From CANLBN01 sp965230205 (GTDB lineage: Bacteria > Pseudomonadota > Gammaproteobacteria > Pseudomonadales > Cellvibrionaceae), in the NCBI GenBank assembly GCA_965230205.1, contig OZ245996.1, positions 4,315,979-4,379,978 on the forward strand: a stretch of 64,000 bases of DNA, in the 5' to 3' direction. Below the pieces are notes generated by a model. That model did not search any database, was not told the origin of the DNA, and saw only the letters and a program-made list of their open reading frames with translations. The position numbers were made by a program, and so were the translations under genes. Positions 1-8,550 of the stretch are shown here, in pieces (positions within the stretch are counted from its first letter, which is position 1; every line of letters starts with the position of its first letter).

Positions 1-102
1 CTCACGACCAAAGAACAATTTCTTAAATATTTATTAATATTCCTGACGGCTATTTCAACTATTGGTTTAAGCAGGGTATGGTTATCTGACAACAATCGAT
101 AA
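1..102 (+). CDS. C-terminal end of an unidentified membrane protein (partial)
   Basis: Frame 1 is open from the window edge to a TAA at 100-102 and encodes 33 residues. Most form one hydrophobic stretch (YLLIFLTAISTIGL) followed by a short polar tail, as at the end of an inner-membrane protein. The gene begins outside the window and cannot be identified. It runs towards lapG and is separated from it by a perfect hairpin, which supports its being a real gene end. Confidence 0.45.
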   Translation, partial: LTTKEQFLKYLLIFLTAISTIGLSRVWLSDNNR

Positions 103-121
103 AAGTGCTAAAGATTATTAA

Positions 122-152
122 TAATCGAAGCTCGATCATTGGGCTTCGATTA
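122..152. terminator. hairpin between convergent genes (putative bidirectional terminator)
   Basis: TAATCGAAGC (122-131) and GCTTCGATTA (143-152) form a perfect 10-bp stem with an 11-nt loop. It lies between the stop of the plus-strand gene at 102 and the stop of lapG at 162. The flanks are AT-rich but have no strong T-run, so terminator function is inferred from position and stem quality. Confidence 0.6.
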
Positions 153-161
153 CAAGAAAAG

Positions 162-821
162 CTACTTCAACTCAGCTTCCATTTTGCCTTTTAAATTTCC
201 CCAACTTGGTAAATTCTTAGAAACATCGCCTTTCACTGCGCGAGCACGTGATTTTGCTAACCACAAACCATCACCATTAAAACTATAGATCGGCAATAAA
301 TCCCGGCGCTTCGAAGCAGGCAAAATCGTCTTATTGATATTATCTAAAATTAAAGGCTCTGCGGAAGGCGTCGGATAATAGGCTAACACCATATGCGCCA
401 AGTCATACTCAAGTGCTTTTACATAGGTAATACGCAACTTGGACGTATTCATGCCTAGACTGGTCAGCGAAAAATACTTACCAATAGAATAGTCCTCACA
501 ATCACCCCCATTCGAGGCCAAGGTCTCTATTGGTGTCGCCCAGTAATCTTCCTGACCCCAATGATCAATATCCCATAACCAAGCAACCTGATTAAAGTAA
601 TTATTGGCTTCCCTGATATATTTAGCATCTTCAGCGGGCACTCTGTCCGCCAACTGATTCAATAAATCGCGCCAACCACCTACGCGTTCACGAGCTTCAA
701 TACCATATTGGTCTTCAACTCGATTAAGCGCTTTTTCAGAAATATGGCGATAATTAGGAACAGCAGCCGCAGCATAAGTATGAAACAAATATGATAGAAC
801 CAATAACCCCAATAAACGCAC
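162..821 (-). CDS. lapG: LapG-type periplasmic cysteine protease (transglutaminase-like)
   Basis: The 219-residue protein starts at a GTG preceded by a GAGGTGGGG ribosome site and has an N-terminal secretion signal (residues 1-20). It then shows the bacterial transglutaminase-like cysteine peptidase pattern: Cys in GGDCEDYS, His in AHMVLAYY and Asp in LILDN form the expected triad. Known LapG proteins act in the periplasm and cut the N-terminal anchor of large LapA-type adhesins when cyclic-di-GMP is low, releasing cells from biofilm. LapD, its usual c-di-GMP receptor, and a LapA adhesin are not in view and may lie beyond the left edge. It is downstream of the motor operon on the same strand, about 100 bp after the DUF2894 gene. 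Confidence 0.85.
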   Translation of the reverse strand: MRLLGLLVLSYLFHTYAAAAVPNYRHISEKALNRVEDQYGIEARERVGGWRDLLNQLADRVPAEDAKYIREANNYFNQVAWLWDIDHWGQEDYWATPIETLASNGGDCEDYSIGKYFSLTSLGMNTSKLRITYVKALEYDLAHMVLAYYPTPSAEPLILDNINKTILPASKRRDLLPIYSFNGDGLWLAKSRARAVKGDVSKNLPSWGNLKGKMEAELK

Positions 822-925
822 AGTATCCCCACCTCAATTAATAGCATCTCAATTGAGTATAGTTAATTCTCAGGGAAGTCTATGAAAGATGAATATTAGT
901 GTTTTATCTATAACTATGAGAGCAA

Positions 926-1789
926 CTAAGAACCAGCCTTATTCAACCACTGCAAGGTTTCAAAATAACTCGCATAACGGCTCATATACTCCGGCGAACG
1001 ATTGTTAATTTCTTTCAACAATCGTATGGCAAGTCTTTCCGGGTTAAGCGGCCCAGGATTTTCAGGCGTTTCATTAAAAGCAGTATCGATAAAATTATCG
1101 ACACGTTTTTTCTCTTGGAGCTGCTGATAAACACGACTCGATCTTAACGCTGTTACAGCAGATGAAGACGAACCAGTACTGGATTTAGAGTTAACATTAT
1201 TCGCTGGTGAATGGTTATTTTTATCGAATAACTGTTTATCTTGTTGTCGCAACAGCTCAATAAAATCATCCTCAACTGCTCTATCGCTTTTTTCACTACG
1301 TAAAGGTTCTGCAAGGTACTGCCGTAATTCAATCAAAGCTGAAGTCGTACAATTTTTGTTTTCTACCGTCTTAGCACTGGACTGCCATTGGCGGGCAAGT
1401 TGTTGAACTTTATCAAAATACCCTTGCTGGTGATAATCGTTAGCTTGGACAATGAGTTGGCTGGCTTTAGTTGTCTCATTCAATTCATCATCCGATGCAT
1501 CTATAAATGATGAATCTATGAATAAAGTATTAATCAGCTCTTCAGATGCTAAGCGTGCTTTCTCTCTAGCGACTAAGTAATTATCCAAAGCCAATTGTGC
1601 TTTTGACTCAAGTAACTGACGAACACTCTCCCGTTGCTTTGCAGCGCGGCGCACTAATGATTCAATATAAGTAAAACGAGCAAAGTCGTAGCAGTGAAAT
1701 CGCTGAGCTTTTAAATGACTTAATTGCTCGGCTAGCGAGCTTACCTCGCTAGCCGATTCAACCACTTGCCCTGTTTGTATATCGTACAC
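926..1789 (-). CDS. DUF2894 family protein, last gene of the motor-like operon
   Basis: About 287 residues, cytoplasmic, with no signal or membrane segment. I chose the GTG at 1789, one base after the upstream stop and shortly after a GGGG run; the longer reading back to 1903 only overlaps the OmpA-domain gene out of frame. The first half is helical and rich in Gln, Glu and Ala. A Ser/Asn-rich linker (about residues 190-215) follows, then the conserved C-terminal block with ERLAIRLLKEI, SPEYMSRYASY and TLQWL, which I recognise as the DUF2894 signature. Function is unknown. In many proteobacteria the family sits beside DUF802 and DUF3348 genes, as here, so it is probably a soluble partner of the motor. 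Confidence 0.75.
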   Translation of the reverse strand: MYDIQTGQVVESASEVSSLAEQLSHLKAQRFHCYDFARFTYIESLVRRAAKQRESVRQLLESKAQLALDNYLVAREKARLASEELINTLFIDSSFIDASDDELNETTKASQLIVQANDYHQQGYFDKVQQLARQWQSSAKTVENKNCTTSALIELRQYLAEPLRSEKSDRAVEDDFIELLRQQDKQLFDKNNHSPANNVNSKSSTGSSSSAVTALRSSRVYQQLQEKKRVDNFIDTAFNETPENPGPLNPERLAIRLLKEINNRSPEYMSRYASYFETLQWLNKAGS

Positions 1790-1790
1790 T

Positions 1791-2414
1791 TTACAGCCCC
1801 GTACCTTTAGGAACAGGTGCCATTTCAACTCGCCGGTTTTGCGCACGACTCGCGCGATCTGTATTAGGTACAACCGGTTGTTGATCACCAAAGGCAGCAG
1901 CAAACACCATCGAAGAAGGCATCCCCTCTTCTATCAATGCACGAGTGACCGTAAGCGCCCGCTGCGCTGATAAATCCCAATTATCGACATACTGTAAATT
2001 GCCGCTTTGAATGGGTAGATCATCGGTAAAGCCACTCACCATCAAGAGTTGCTCACGCTCACCCAAATACACTTTTAAGGGGGCAACCAGTGTTTTCAGC
2101 AACTCCCGGCCATCGTCCTGTAATGTCGATGAATTAATCGCAAATAAGACGTTACCACTAATCCCTATACGTCCATCACGCAATGTGACTCGCCCTGTCG
2201 CCAGCGGATCAGAAAGCGCTTCTTCTAGTGCAATGCGACGCTGCTCTTCTAACTTGCGCTTGTTAATCTCAGTTTCCAGATTTTGCGCAAGCTCTAATTG
2301 AAAACCCAGCGCCCAGACTAATAACAGTACAAAGACGCCAACTAAACCGGCCATCAAATCGCCGAAGATCGGCCATACTGGCTGATCTTCAATACCTTCA
2401 TTCAACCGACTCAT
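1791..2414 (-). CDS. MotB/ZorB-like OmpA-domain protein (motor stator, peptidoglycan anchor)
   Basis: 207 residues. A short cytoplasmic start leads into a single membrane helix (about 21-38), preceded by PIFGDLMAGL. Asp19 sits where MotB, ExbD and ZorB carry their ion-conducting aspartate. A helical linker follows, then a C-terminal OmpA/MotB peptidoglycan-binding domain (about 75-200) with GFTDDLP, NWDLSAQRA and RAQNRRVEM. The start overlaps the stop of the DUF802 gene by 4 bp (ATGA), so translation is coupled. With the MotA-like neighbour it should form an ion-driven motor that spans the inner membrane and holds the cell wall. Flagellar MotB is less likely because there are no flagellar genes nearby and the partner tail is very long. 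Confidence 0.82.
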   Translation of the reverse strand: MSRLNEGIEDQPVWPIFGDLMAGLVGVFVLLLVWALGFQLELAQNLETEINKRKLEEQRRIALEEALSDPLATGRVTLRDGRIGISGNVLFAINSSTLQDDGRELLKTLVAPLKVYLGEREQLLMVSGFTDDLPIQSGNLQYVDNWDLSAQRALTVTRALIEEGMPSSMVFAAAFGDQQPVVPNTDRASRAQNRRVEMAPVPKGTGL

Positions 2415-4534
2415 GCTGACGCCTTCTCAGCTATTGAAGCATTACGGCCGAGTTGGCGTAACTGCTCAATCACTTCCTGCTGCGACAGTATTGTGTGGTC
2501 AATGATCTCGCGCGCTTGTGCGACGTAGTAACCCATTTGTTCATCACTACGCTCAGCACTGGTTTGCAAAGAGCCTTCAACAAGGGCCAACATATCACTA
2601 ACGTCCCTATTGGATTGAGTAAATTGCTCTACGGCAACCCCAAAGGCATCACTCATACTGGCAAGCTCAGCCGCGCTACCCGTAAAATGATCTGCTGCGG
2701 TAGCAAGGCGGGTGGTCTCTGTATCAACTTGCTCGCTAAAACGGGCACCAATATCGTTTAGCGTATTAGCTGAGGTACTGGCAATCCCCTGCAAGGTATC
2801 ATTTTGAGCAGCAGATGATTGCTCCAATGCATTTGCAACCGTTGTTAGCTGTTCGAAAATCTTCTGCCTTTCTACCAATAACTCGTTATCTCGCTCTACG
2901 GTATTGGAGATTTCTGCACGGAGTTGACTGATGACTTCAGCAGCCGCTCGTGGGGTTTCTGAAGCGGTTTCAATCAAACGTGCCATTGGCGCTTCTAACC
3001 CAGCACCCAGACTCTGCAGATGCCCTGCAACCTCAGCACTTAACGCTTTTAACTGCCCTACAGCGACATCACCACGACGTGCCTCTTCATCTCGCAATGA
3101 GACCAAATGTTCACTCAATTGAGTGCTTAGCGCTTCTATACGTGTTTCATAGCTACTCAACCATAAAGTTTCACTTTCTGTCCTGCTCTTAACCAGTTGT
3201 TCTGTCGCCGTTAACAGGTCACGCACTTCTTCAAGCATTGTTTTTGAAAGCGCTTGATTACTGGCAGCAACCTCTTTCATATTCTGCTGGGTATCAGTTG
3301 TCGTTTGCTCAAACGCTTCATGCCATTGAGAAAGCCGCAACTTGTCCTGAGCTTGCTGATGCTCGACCCATTGCTCACTGGCTATGCCAAAGCGGGTAAG
3401 CAACTCATCGTTTGCATCCGCAAACTGGCTATTATGACTTTCCAAGGTCTTTTCAATCTGCTTAACCATATCTTCATTGGTACGCTGATAGTCACTGACA
3501 GCGTCTTTCCAAATTTGAGCGACACCTTCGCTGACACCTCCCATTTGTTGGGAAAGCCCACTGAATTGTTGCTCAAGGTTATCAGCCAGACGCGTCTGCG
3601 TGGCAGTCATATTGTCAGAGGCAGAATCTACCATCGTGGAAATTAAAGGCTGTAGTTCAGTAATTGACTGATGGAGGTTTTCCCCAAGCAACCGACTACT
3701 TTCACGTAAACTATCCTTTAAACTGCCGTCGACCGAATCGGCCAAGGTCGAATAAGTATTGCTAAGCTCACGGTGAAACTGCTCTTGATTAGCAATCAAC
3801 TGCTGACTGATATCACTGCTGAAATGCTCTAAACGCTCAGCAACCGCTGCTAAGGTTTGCGCAACAACGGGTAAGGATTGCGCCTGCTCTTGCATAGCCT
3901 TAAAGGTCTGCTCGCGATTATAAGCAAGAGAAAAGTCCTGAAAAACATCAGCCATTTTGCTATCGAGCACTTGAGATGCCAACGATCGCTGGCGACGACT
4001 CAAGGTTGATATAAACCCCAACATTGCCGAGGCACTGATGCCCGCGACAGACGTACCAAAAGCCAGGCTCAAGCCTTTAATCGGCGCCGTTAGTCCGGCA
4101 CGAATGGCCTCTAATTCGGTCGTGCCCTCTAGGGCAGACACCGCACCTTTTAGGGTATCAACCATACCAGCAAAGGTACCAAGCAAGCCAAGCATGACTA
4201 ACAAACCGACCAAGTAAGGCGTCAACATCGGCGCTGGTAAAGAGGCATGCTCTCCCTGTATACGTAAATGCACGCTACTACGTAAGGAAGGTGATAGTAA
4301 GCCTAACCATTCGCCTAAATTGGTGACTTTATTCTCAGTAGATACCAGTGCCGTATCGAGTGTATCGGTATCGCGCTGAAACCGTAGTAATTCAATAAAG
4401 CCTATAATATAAACGATGCCTATCACCCCAGTCACAATAAAGGCTAACAGGTTAGCATCCATAAAGCTGAAGCCCATCCAGACCACAATAACTGCGCCCA
4501 ATATAAACGCAGCAATAGACAGCATTCTTGTCAT
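2411..4534 (-). CDS. MotA/TolQ/ZorA-like membrane protein with ~520-residue coiled-coil tail (DUF802)
   Basis: 707 residues. Four membrane helices are visible near 6-24, 29-50, 105-128 and 155-178. The last pair holds the hallmark MotA/ExbB sequences: LGLLGTFAGMVDTL, and the small-residue helix starting at APIKGLSLAFG. From about residue 180 to the end the protein is almost entirely Gln/Glu/Ala/Ser-rich heptad-like sequence, predicted as a long cytoplasmic coiled coil. Membrane motor plus long intracellular tail is the architecture of ZorA in the Zorya anti-phage system, but the family here is DUF802, whose role is not known. Start and stop each overlap the neighbours by 4 bp, so the DUF3348, DUF802 and OmpA genes are translationally coupled. 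Confidence 0.82.
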   Translation of the reverse strand: MTRMLSIAAFILGAVIVVWMGFSFMDANLLAFIVTGVIGIVYIIGFIELLRFQRDTDTLDTALVSTENKVTNLGEWLGLLSPSLRSSVHLRIQGEHASLPAPMLTPYLVGLLVMLGLLGTFAGMVDTLKGAVSALEGTTELEAIRAGLTAPIKGLSLAFGTSVAGISASAMLGFISTLSRRQRSLASQVLDSKMADVFQDFSLAYNREQTFKAMQEQAQSLPVVAQTLAAVAERLEHFSSDISQQLIANQEQFHRELSNTYSTLADSVDGSLKDSLRESSRLLGENLHQSITELQPLISTMVDSASDNMTATQTRLADNLEQQFSGLSQQMGGVSEGVAQIWKDAVSDYQRTNEDMVKQIEKTLESHNSQFADANDELLTRFGIASEQWVEHQQAQDKLRLSQWHEAFEQTTTDTQQNMKEVAASNQALSKTMLEEVRDLLTATEQLVKSRTESETLWLSSYETRIEALSTQLSEHLVSLRDEEARRGDVAVGQLKALSAEVAGHLQSLGAGLEAPMARLIETASETPRAAAEVISQLRAEISNTVERDNELLVERQKIFEQLTTVANALEQSSAAQNDTLQGIASTSANTLNDIGARFSEQVDTETTRLATAADHFTGSAAELASMSDAFGVAVEQFTQSNRDVSDMLALVEGSLQTSAERSDEQMGYYVAQAREIIDHTILSQQEVIEQLRQLGRNASIAEKASA

Positions 4535-5331
4535 CTCGTACTTTCTTCCTCTTCTCTAATCAAGGCTTCTACCAGCCCTAATGTGGGTTGTAATCTAATA
4601 TCAAGCTCCGCAAGCAATACACTCTGCATTTCTACTAAGAACGTCTGCAGGGCGGTATTTTCTTTACTCCCCCCCTCTTTACCACCACTCTCCTTAACGT
4701 CGCCCTCAGTAGTTTCAGGCGGATCAAAGTGCAGGAAATGGAAACGCTTGGCTAGCAGCGAAGGAATTGCCCCCAACGCTTTGCGACTGTAAGCTAAAAG
4801 AATCTCGTTTAATTTGCTTTCAAGCACCACTAATTGCGACAGCTGCGTCGAATGAGCTGACATATAACGACGGATATAAGCCTGCAATTTTAGGATATTC
4901 GCTTCCATTTCACTCTGATGCAGAGCATAAAAACGCTGATAGGCGCTCAGACCTTGATCCTCGTGAGTAAAGGTTGCATCACTTGCTACTGGTAGCCTCA
5001 GGGAAACCGGACAATTATCGGTGATAAAACTCTGAACGATAAAATTCATCATTTCACCACGGGACTGAAGATAGTGCGCCTTAACGCCTGCCGAGCCCGT
5101 TTTTGCGCCGGTATTATTACTGACATCACCAGCACTATCGTTACTAGACGCTATATGAGGCAAATCACTCAAAAGCTCAGAAAGTGACATCGCCTCCGAA
5201 AAATCGATAAATTTGCCTATTGTCGCCACAAAACGCGAGTGTGGCTGCGCACAATCCAGCACCGACAGACTATGCAACTTCTGCATTAACGGAGAACTGG
5301 GAGCATTAGTCTTTAAGGCACTTCGCGGCAT
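4531..5331 (-). CDS. DUF3348 family protein, first gene of the motor-like operon
   Basis: 266 residues, soluble, no signal peptide. The N-terminal part (HSRFVATIGKFIDFSEAMSLSELL) fits the DUF3348 family. A low-complexity Ser/Gly/Asn stretch (about 65-85) and a Glu/Gly/Lys-rich insert (about 215-230) flank a helical core. No catalytic motif is visible. It leads the operon and its stop overlaps the DUF802 start by 4 bp, which implies matched expression with the motor. Role is unknown; a cytoplasmic subunit binding the coiled-coil tail is an inference from gene order. No convincing Shine-Dalgarno sequence precedes the ATG. Confidence 0.72.
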   Translation of the reverse strand: MPRSALKTNAPSSPLMQKLHSLSVLDCAQPHSRFVATIGKFIDFSEAMSLSELLSDLPHIASSNDSAGDVSNNTGAKTGSAGVKAHYLQSRGEMMNFIVQSFITDNCPVSLRLPVASDATFTHEDQGLSAYQRFYALHQSEMEANILKLQAYIRRYMSAHSTQLSQLVVLESKLNEILLAYSRKALGAIPSLLAKRFHFLHFDPPETTEGDVKESGGKEGGSKENTALQTFLVEMQSVLLAELDIRLQPTLGLVEALIREEEESTR

Positions 5332-5638
5332 AAATCAGCGTCTAAAAAAAGGCGGGCATTCTACCACCCTTTGTCAACAGGCCCTAGATTTTACTCAACC
5401 TAATAATGATGAAATAACTACCATCGCCACCTTTCACGAGAGTCATTGTCATGCACAGGTATAGGGAAAAAGTCAATGCCCGACAACAAATGAAATCATT
5501 TGTGCCAAAAGGTTGACTTTAGTGAATACAGATAACGGGAAAAGAGCGGATAAATTTATTTTTAACGTTGAATATATTTAAAAGGCCAATCCGTCCCTGA
5601 ATCAGCCTTAGTTATTTAACCAATACCTTAGCAACCTT
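5332..5638. other. non-coding stretch upstream of the motor operon
   Basis: 307 bp between the start of the DUF3348 gene and the stop of the binding-protein gene, both on the minus strand. It must contain the operon promoter, but I could not place a convincing -35/-10 pair with correct spacing. A TTGACA (5377-5372) and a TAGAAT (5363-5358) are present on the minus strand with only 8 bp between them, so they are not paired as one promoter. Confidence 0.4.
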
Positions 5639-6448
5639 TTAATTAAATAAGTTTTTCATTTTCTCAGTAAAAGGGGTTGGTTCGATGCCATGCGTCTTCT
5701 CTAGCTCTATGATATAGCCAGTCTTATGCCACTCGATGACCGTTTTTTTCATGAAGTCATACAAGTCTTGCTGGCCTAGTTTCACTGCCAAACCCCAAGG
5801 TGCATCATCAATGGTTTTAAAAGGCATCTCATACTCTTTTGACCATTCACCCTCTGATAAACGGCTTAAAATTAAAGAGTCGTCAAAAACATAGGCAATA
5901 CATTTACCTTCTTTTAACGCACTAAGTGATTCGTTGGTTCCAGCAAACTCAATTATTTTAGCGCCGAATGAATTAGCAATGAACTCGTTATAATAGGCCC
6001 CTTTATTGCCACAAACATTTTGCCCTTTAATATTCCCCCATTTTTTCAAGTTCGCTGACTTAGCAGCAAGAACATTAGTGCCTGAAGAATAGTAAGGAGG
6101 GTCTATGATATAGACAACCTTTCTACGATCAGGCTTATCTGTCATTGTTGCTATCATTAAATCAGCCTTACCATCGACTATAGTCGGCATTCGAGTAGAA
6201 CTGGTTACATCAATAAACGAAACACCAACCCCTAAACGTTTTGCAACATCTTTAGCCAAATCAATTTCGAGCCCAACATTTTCTCCTTGATCATTTTTAT
6301 AACCATAGGGTTTATAGTCTGCCTTTACAGCAACAACTAAATTTCCACTACTCTTAATTTCATCGATTGACCTTGCTTGAGAACCAACACTAACGACAAG
6401 CATTAATACAAAGAAAAAACTTACCAAAGAAAAATTTTTAAAAACCAT
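5639..6448 (-). CDS. orphan amino-acid-type periplasmic binding protein (SBP_bac_3)
   Basis: 269 residues with a clear signal peptide (about 1-25) after a GAGGG ribosome site. The rest follows the family-3 solute-binding fold: GNLVVAVKADYKPYGYKND, LEIDLAKDVAKRLG, DLMIATMTDKPDRRK and DAPWGLAVKLGQQDLYDF. Such proteins bind polar amino acids, opines or similar ligands in the periplasm and normally deliver them to an ABC permease. No permease or ATPase gene is adjacent, so it either works with a distant transporter or serves as a sensor component. Two Cys (in QNVCGNKG and EGKCIAYVF) could pair as a disulfide. Confidence 0.82.
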   Translation of the reverse strand: MVFKNFSLVSFFFVLMLVVSVGSQARSIDEIKSSGNLVVAVKADYKPYGYKNDQGENVGLEIDLAKDVAKRLGVGVSFIDVTSSTRMPTIVDGKADLMIATMTDKPDRRKVVYIIDPPYYSSGTNVLAAKSANLKKWGNIKGQNVCGNKGAYYNEFIANSFGAKIIEFAGTNESLSALKEGKCIAYVFDDSLILSRLSEGEWSKEYEMPFKTIDDAPWGLAVKLGQQDLYDFMKKTVIEWHKTGYIIELEKTHGIEPTPFTEKMKNLFN

Positions 6449-7046
6449 TATTTAAGCCCTCAAATGTAAATAGTTGATATTATTTTTTTTAAACACTATG
6501 AAACAACTAAAATTAATCTAGTACAAATTAATCAACATTCAAAGTGATAAAATTAAATAATTGAAAAAATTTAAGGGCATTCCAAAAGGCATAACACAGT
6601 CAATATATTATAGATAGTAGACTCAATGCACCAAAGGCTAGGAACAGACAACATTAAACAATTAAAGGGGGAGTTTTGGTGTACTTAACGACTATAACAA
6701 AAATTATAAACTTAACTATCAAGGCAATATTATGATGTGTTTTTATTTTTATTCTTTTCGGTATTTTTTATCAATCGTTGACTTAAGCTTACCTTAAGCA
6801 GAGTTACTCGACATCAACGATTGAAAACCAAACAATAATATTGATGTACCAATAGAAAGATATAGGAGAAATATTCAACGGATGTAGCATAGAGAAAGGT
6901 ATACTTTTAGGCTCAAAGATTGTAAAGCCTCCACCGAATATAATTGAAAATTTGATAGGTAGAGCTTTGGCGATATCGATATGTTATCGGTGTCGGTTAG
7001 CACGCTGAATACTCTAACCGACACAAATAACTAAACCACTATTGCC
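6449..7046. other. AT-rich non-coding stretch with two inverted repeats
   Basis: About 600 bp with no supportable reading frame. It holds a perfect 11-bp inverted repeat (TCAATCGTTGA 6771-6781 / TCAACGATTGA 6814-6824, 32 bp apart) that encloses a CTTAAG-CTTAC-CTTAAG motif, and a second perfect hairpin at 6991-7023 next to the stop of the FAD gene. Nothing else recognisable was seen; it could be the scar of a lost element. Confidence 0.4.
6991..7023 (-). terminator. hairpin after the FAD oxidoreductase gene
   Basis: TGTCGGTTAG (6991-7000) and CTAACCGACA (7014-7023) make a perfect 10-bp stem with a 13-nt loop, starting 24 bp past the stop of the minus-strand gene at 7047. No T-run follows on the minus strand, so Rho-independent action is not certain. 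Confidence 0.5.
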
Positions 7047-8489
7047 TTAATATGCCTTAGCAAACTGCTCATTCGCTCGTGCAGCCCATGTACGCAGTAG
7101 GTGCGCATCGTAAAGCGGCATCGGCATGACCTCATCACCAATTATAGTTGTCGCTGGCGACAAATATCGTACGCCAGGCATATTGGTCTCGCACCCGTCA
7201 CCCACTCGGATACCACCACTACGATTGCAGATTGAAACCCAGTCACGATCAATCAGTGAACGTGTCAATGAGTCAAACTCAAATGTCGACCCAGCCCCGG
7301 AACAATTGATAACAAACCCTGCTTTATAAGGCACTAAGGCATTCGTTTCATCTTTCAATAGCAAATTAACGCCATCGTTCGTCGACTCAATTGCACTCAC
7401 TGCTCCGCGCACCACACGAGTATGATTCGTCAAACTAAGCCGATGAAAATCATGTAATGTGTCGCGCGTCCCGCCTCTAAACCAGTGGCGCAATGTGGGA
7501 GGCACTAAACGCGCTTCGTGTAAATCGGGTACAAAACATTTCAAACCATTCTCAATAAAAAATGCACGAAAACCCGCTCTTATCTCACGCATTTGATGCC
7601 CTGCTGTCTGGGCTAGTTGCATATTGCGTTGGACATCATCAAGAAATGCGTTGGCGTTTTGATAAGGGCCATTGAGTTCGGGCTTTGTAATATCACGTGG
7701 CAAACGGGCAATCAGTGGCTCCGGCATAATACCTCGTGGGCTACAGGCTGCGAATCGCAACTGATCTTCTGGCACCACTGACTGACAAAGGCGCAATGCA
7801 TCCAACATGGTCGCATTAGTGCCGATACACCAAATTTCTGCTCCTCGCTTAGCATGGTCAGCAATGCGTTCTTCGTGCCCGAAGAGTTCTGGTGCACAGA
7901 AAAGCCCATCATCACCCTCAATTCTCTGAGTCTTAGGGCCGCCCGTTGCAATATCGACGGCATCTGCCTGAAAGCACAAACCTGAAGCAGTACGTAACTG
8001 AAAACCCTTACCATCCTGATCCAGAGATACCGCTTCATCATCCACAATGTCGACAGTTACTCCTCGCTCACGCAATGCGGCAATCGCCTGCTGTGATCGC
8101 TGCTCCATATAGTCCCCAAAGAAGGAACGAGGCACATTGAGTCCACGCTTATCGTCACAATCGAGATAATGCTTAGCGGCTCCGATCCAGTCAGGTCTGC
8201 GGCCTGCCATTGAGTCATAGATATGCTGCCAATTATCGACAACCCACTGCCCGAAATCCGGGTCAATGTCATCTGCAGGAGAGTTCAATAGATAAGCATA
8301 ACGCCAAGGCGTTTCATCTGGTTCAGCCATATAGGCCAGTCCACGCCCAAGCTGTGATGCCTTGTAACCAACAATAATCAGAGTATCTCCCGCCTGCGCA
8401 GTGCTTGTTTCTGTCAAAGCTGCGGCTGCAACGCCATCCCCAACAATGATACGGCGGCGTCGGTGACTCTGAGTGTTCAAGTTGGTCAT
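7047..8489 (-). CDS. FAD/NAD(P)-binding oxidoreductase of unknown substrate
   Basis: 480 residues, cytoplasmic, with an AGAGG ribosome site 7 nt before the ATG. The N-terminus RRRIIVGDGVAAAAL is a Rossmann beta-alpha-beta nucleotide site in which the third glycine of GxGxxG is replaced by Ala. Further family features are LGRGLAYMAEP with LLNSPADD (the stretch typical of the FAD-NAD(P)-binding pfam13454 group), VDIATGGPKTQ, IWCIGTNATMLDAL and FVINCSGAGS. Members are hydroxylase-like or uncharacterised flavoproteins; the substrate cannot be read from sequence. It appears monocistronic, and its neighbours give no pathway clue. Confidence 0.7.
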   Translation of the reverse strand: MTNLNTQSHRRRRIIVGDGVAAAALTETSTAQAGDTLIIVGYKASQLGRGLAYMAEPDETPWRYAYLLNSPADDIDPDFGQWVVDNWQHIYDSMAGRRPDWIGAAKHYLDCDDKRGLNVPRSFFGDYMEQRSQQAIAALRERGVTVDIVDDEAVSLDQDGKGFQLRTASGLCFQADAVDIATGGPKTQRIEGDDGLFCAPELFGHEERIADHAKRGAEIWCIGTNATMLDALRLCQSVVPEDQLRFAACSPRGIMPEPLIARLPRDITKPELNGPYQNANAFLDDVQRNMQLAQTAGHQMREIRAGFRAFFIENGLKCFVPDLHEARLVPPTLRHWFRGGTRDTLHDFHRLSLTNHTRVVRGAVSAIESTNDGVNLLLKDETNALVPYKAGFVINCSGAGSTFEFDSLTRSLIDRDWVSICNRSGGIRVGDGCETNMPGVRYLSPATTIIGDEVMPMPLYDAHLLRTWAARANEQFAKAY

Positions 8490-8550
8490 GCAATACCTCT
8501 TTTATTTAGTAATACGTGGCGTTAATCCTGTGTATGGTGAGCCAGACTAT

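Noticed and set aside
1790..1903. N-terminal extension of the DUF2894 gene into the OmpA-domain gene
   Set aside because: The extension reads the OmpA-domain coding sequence out of frame; the GTG at 1789 fits the operon spacing.
926..5331. Calling the motor operon a Zorya anti-phage system
   Set aside because: ZorA/ZorB-like architecture is present, but no ZorC, ZorD helicase or ZorE nuclease is encoded; the partners are DUF3348 and DUF2894, so only a motor similarity is claimed.
5349..5377. TTGACA and TAGAAT as a promoter of the motor operon
   Set aside because: The spacer is only 8 bp, incompatible with a sigma-70 promoter.
5213..5464. Plus-strand 83-codon frame across the DUF3348 start
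   Set aside because: It is mostly antisense to a real gene, has no ribosome site, and its translation is Cys/His-rich without family features.
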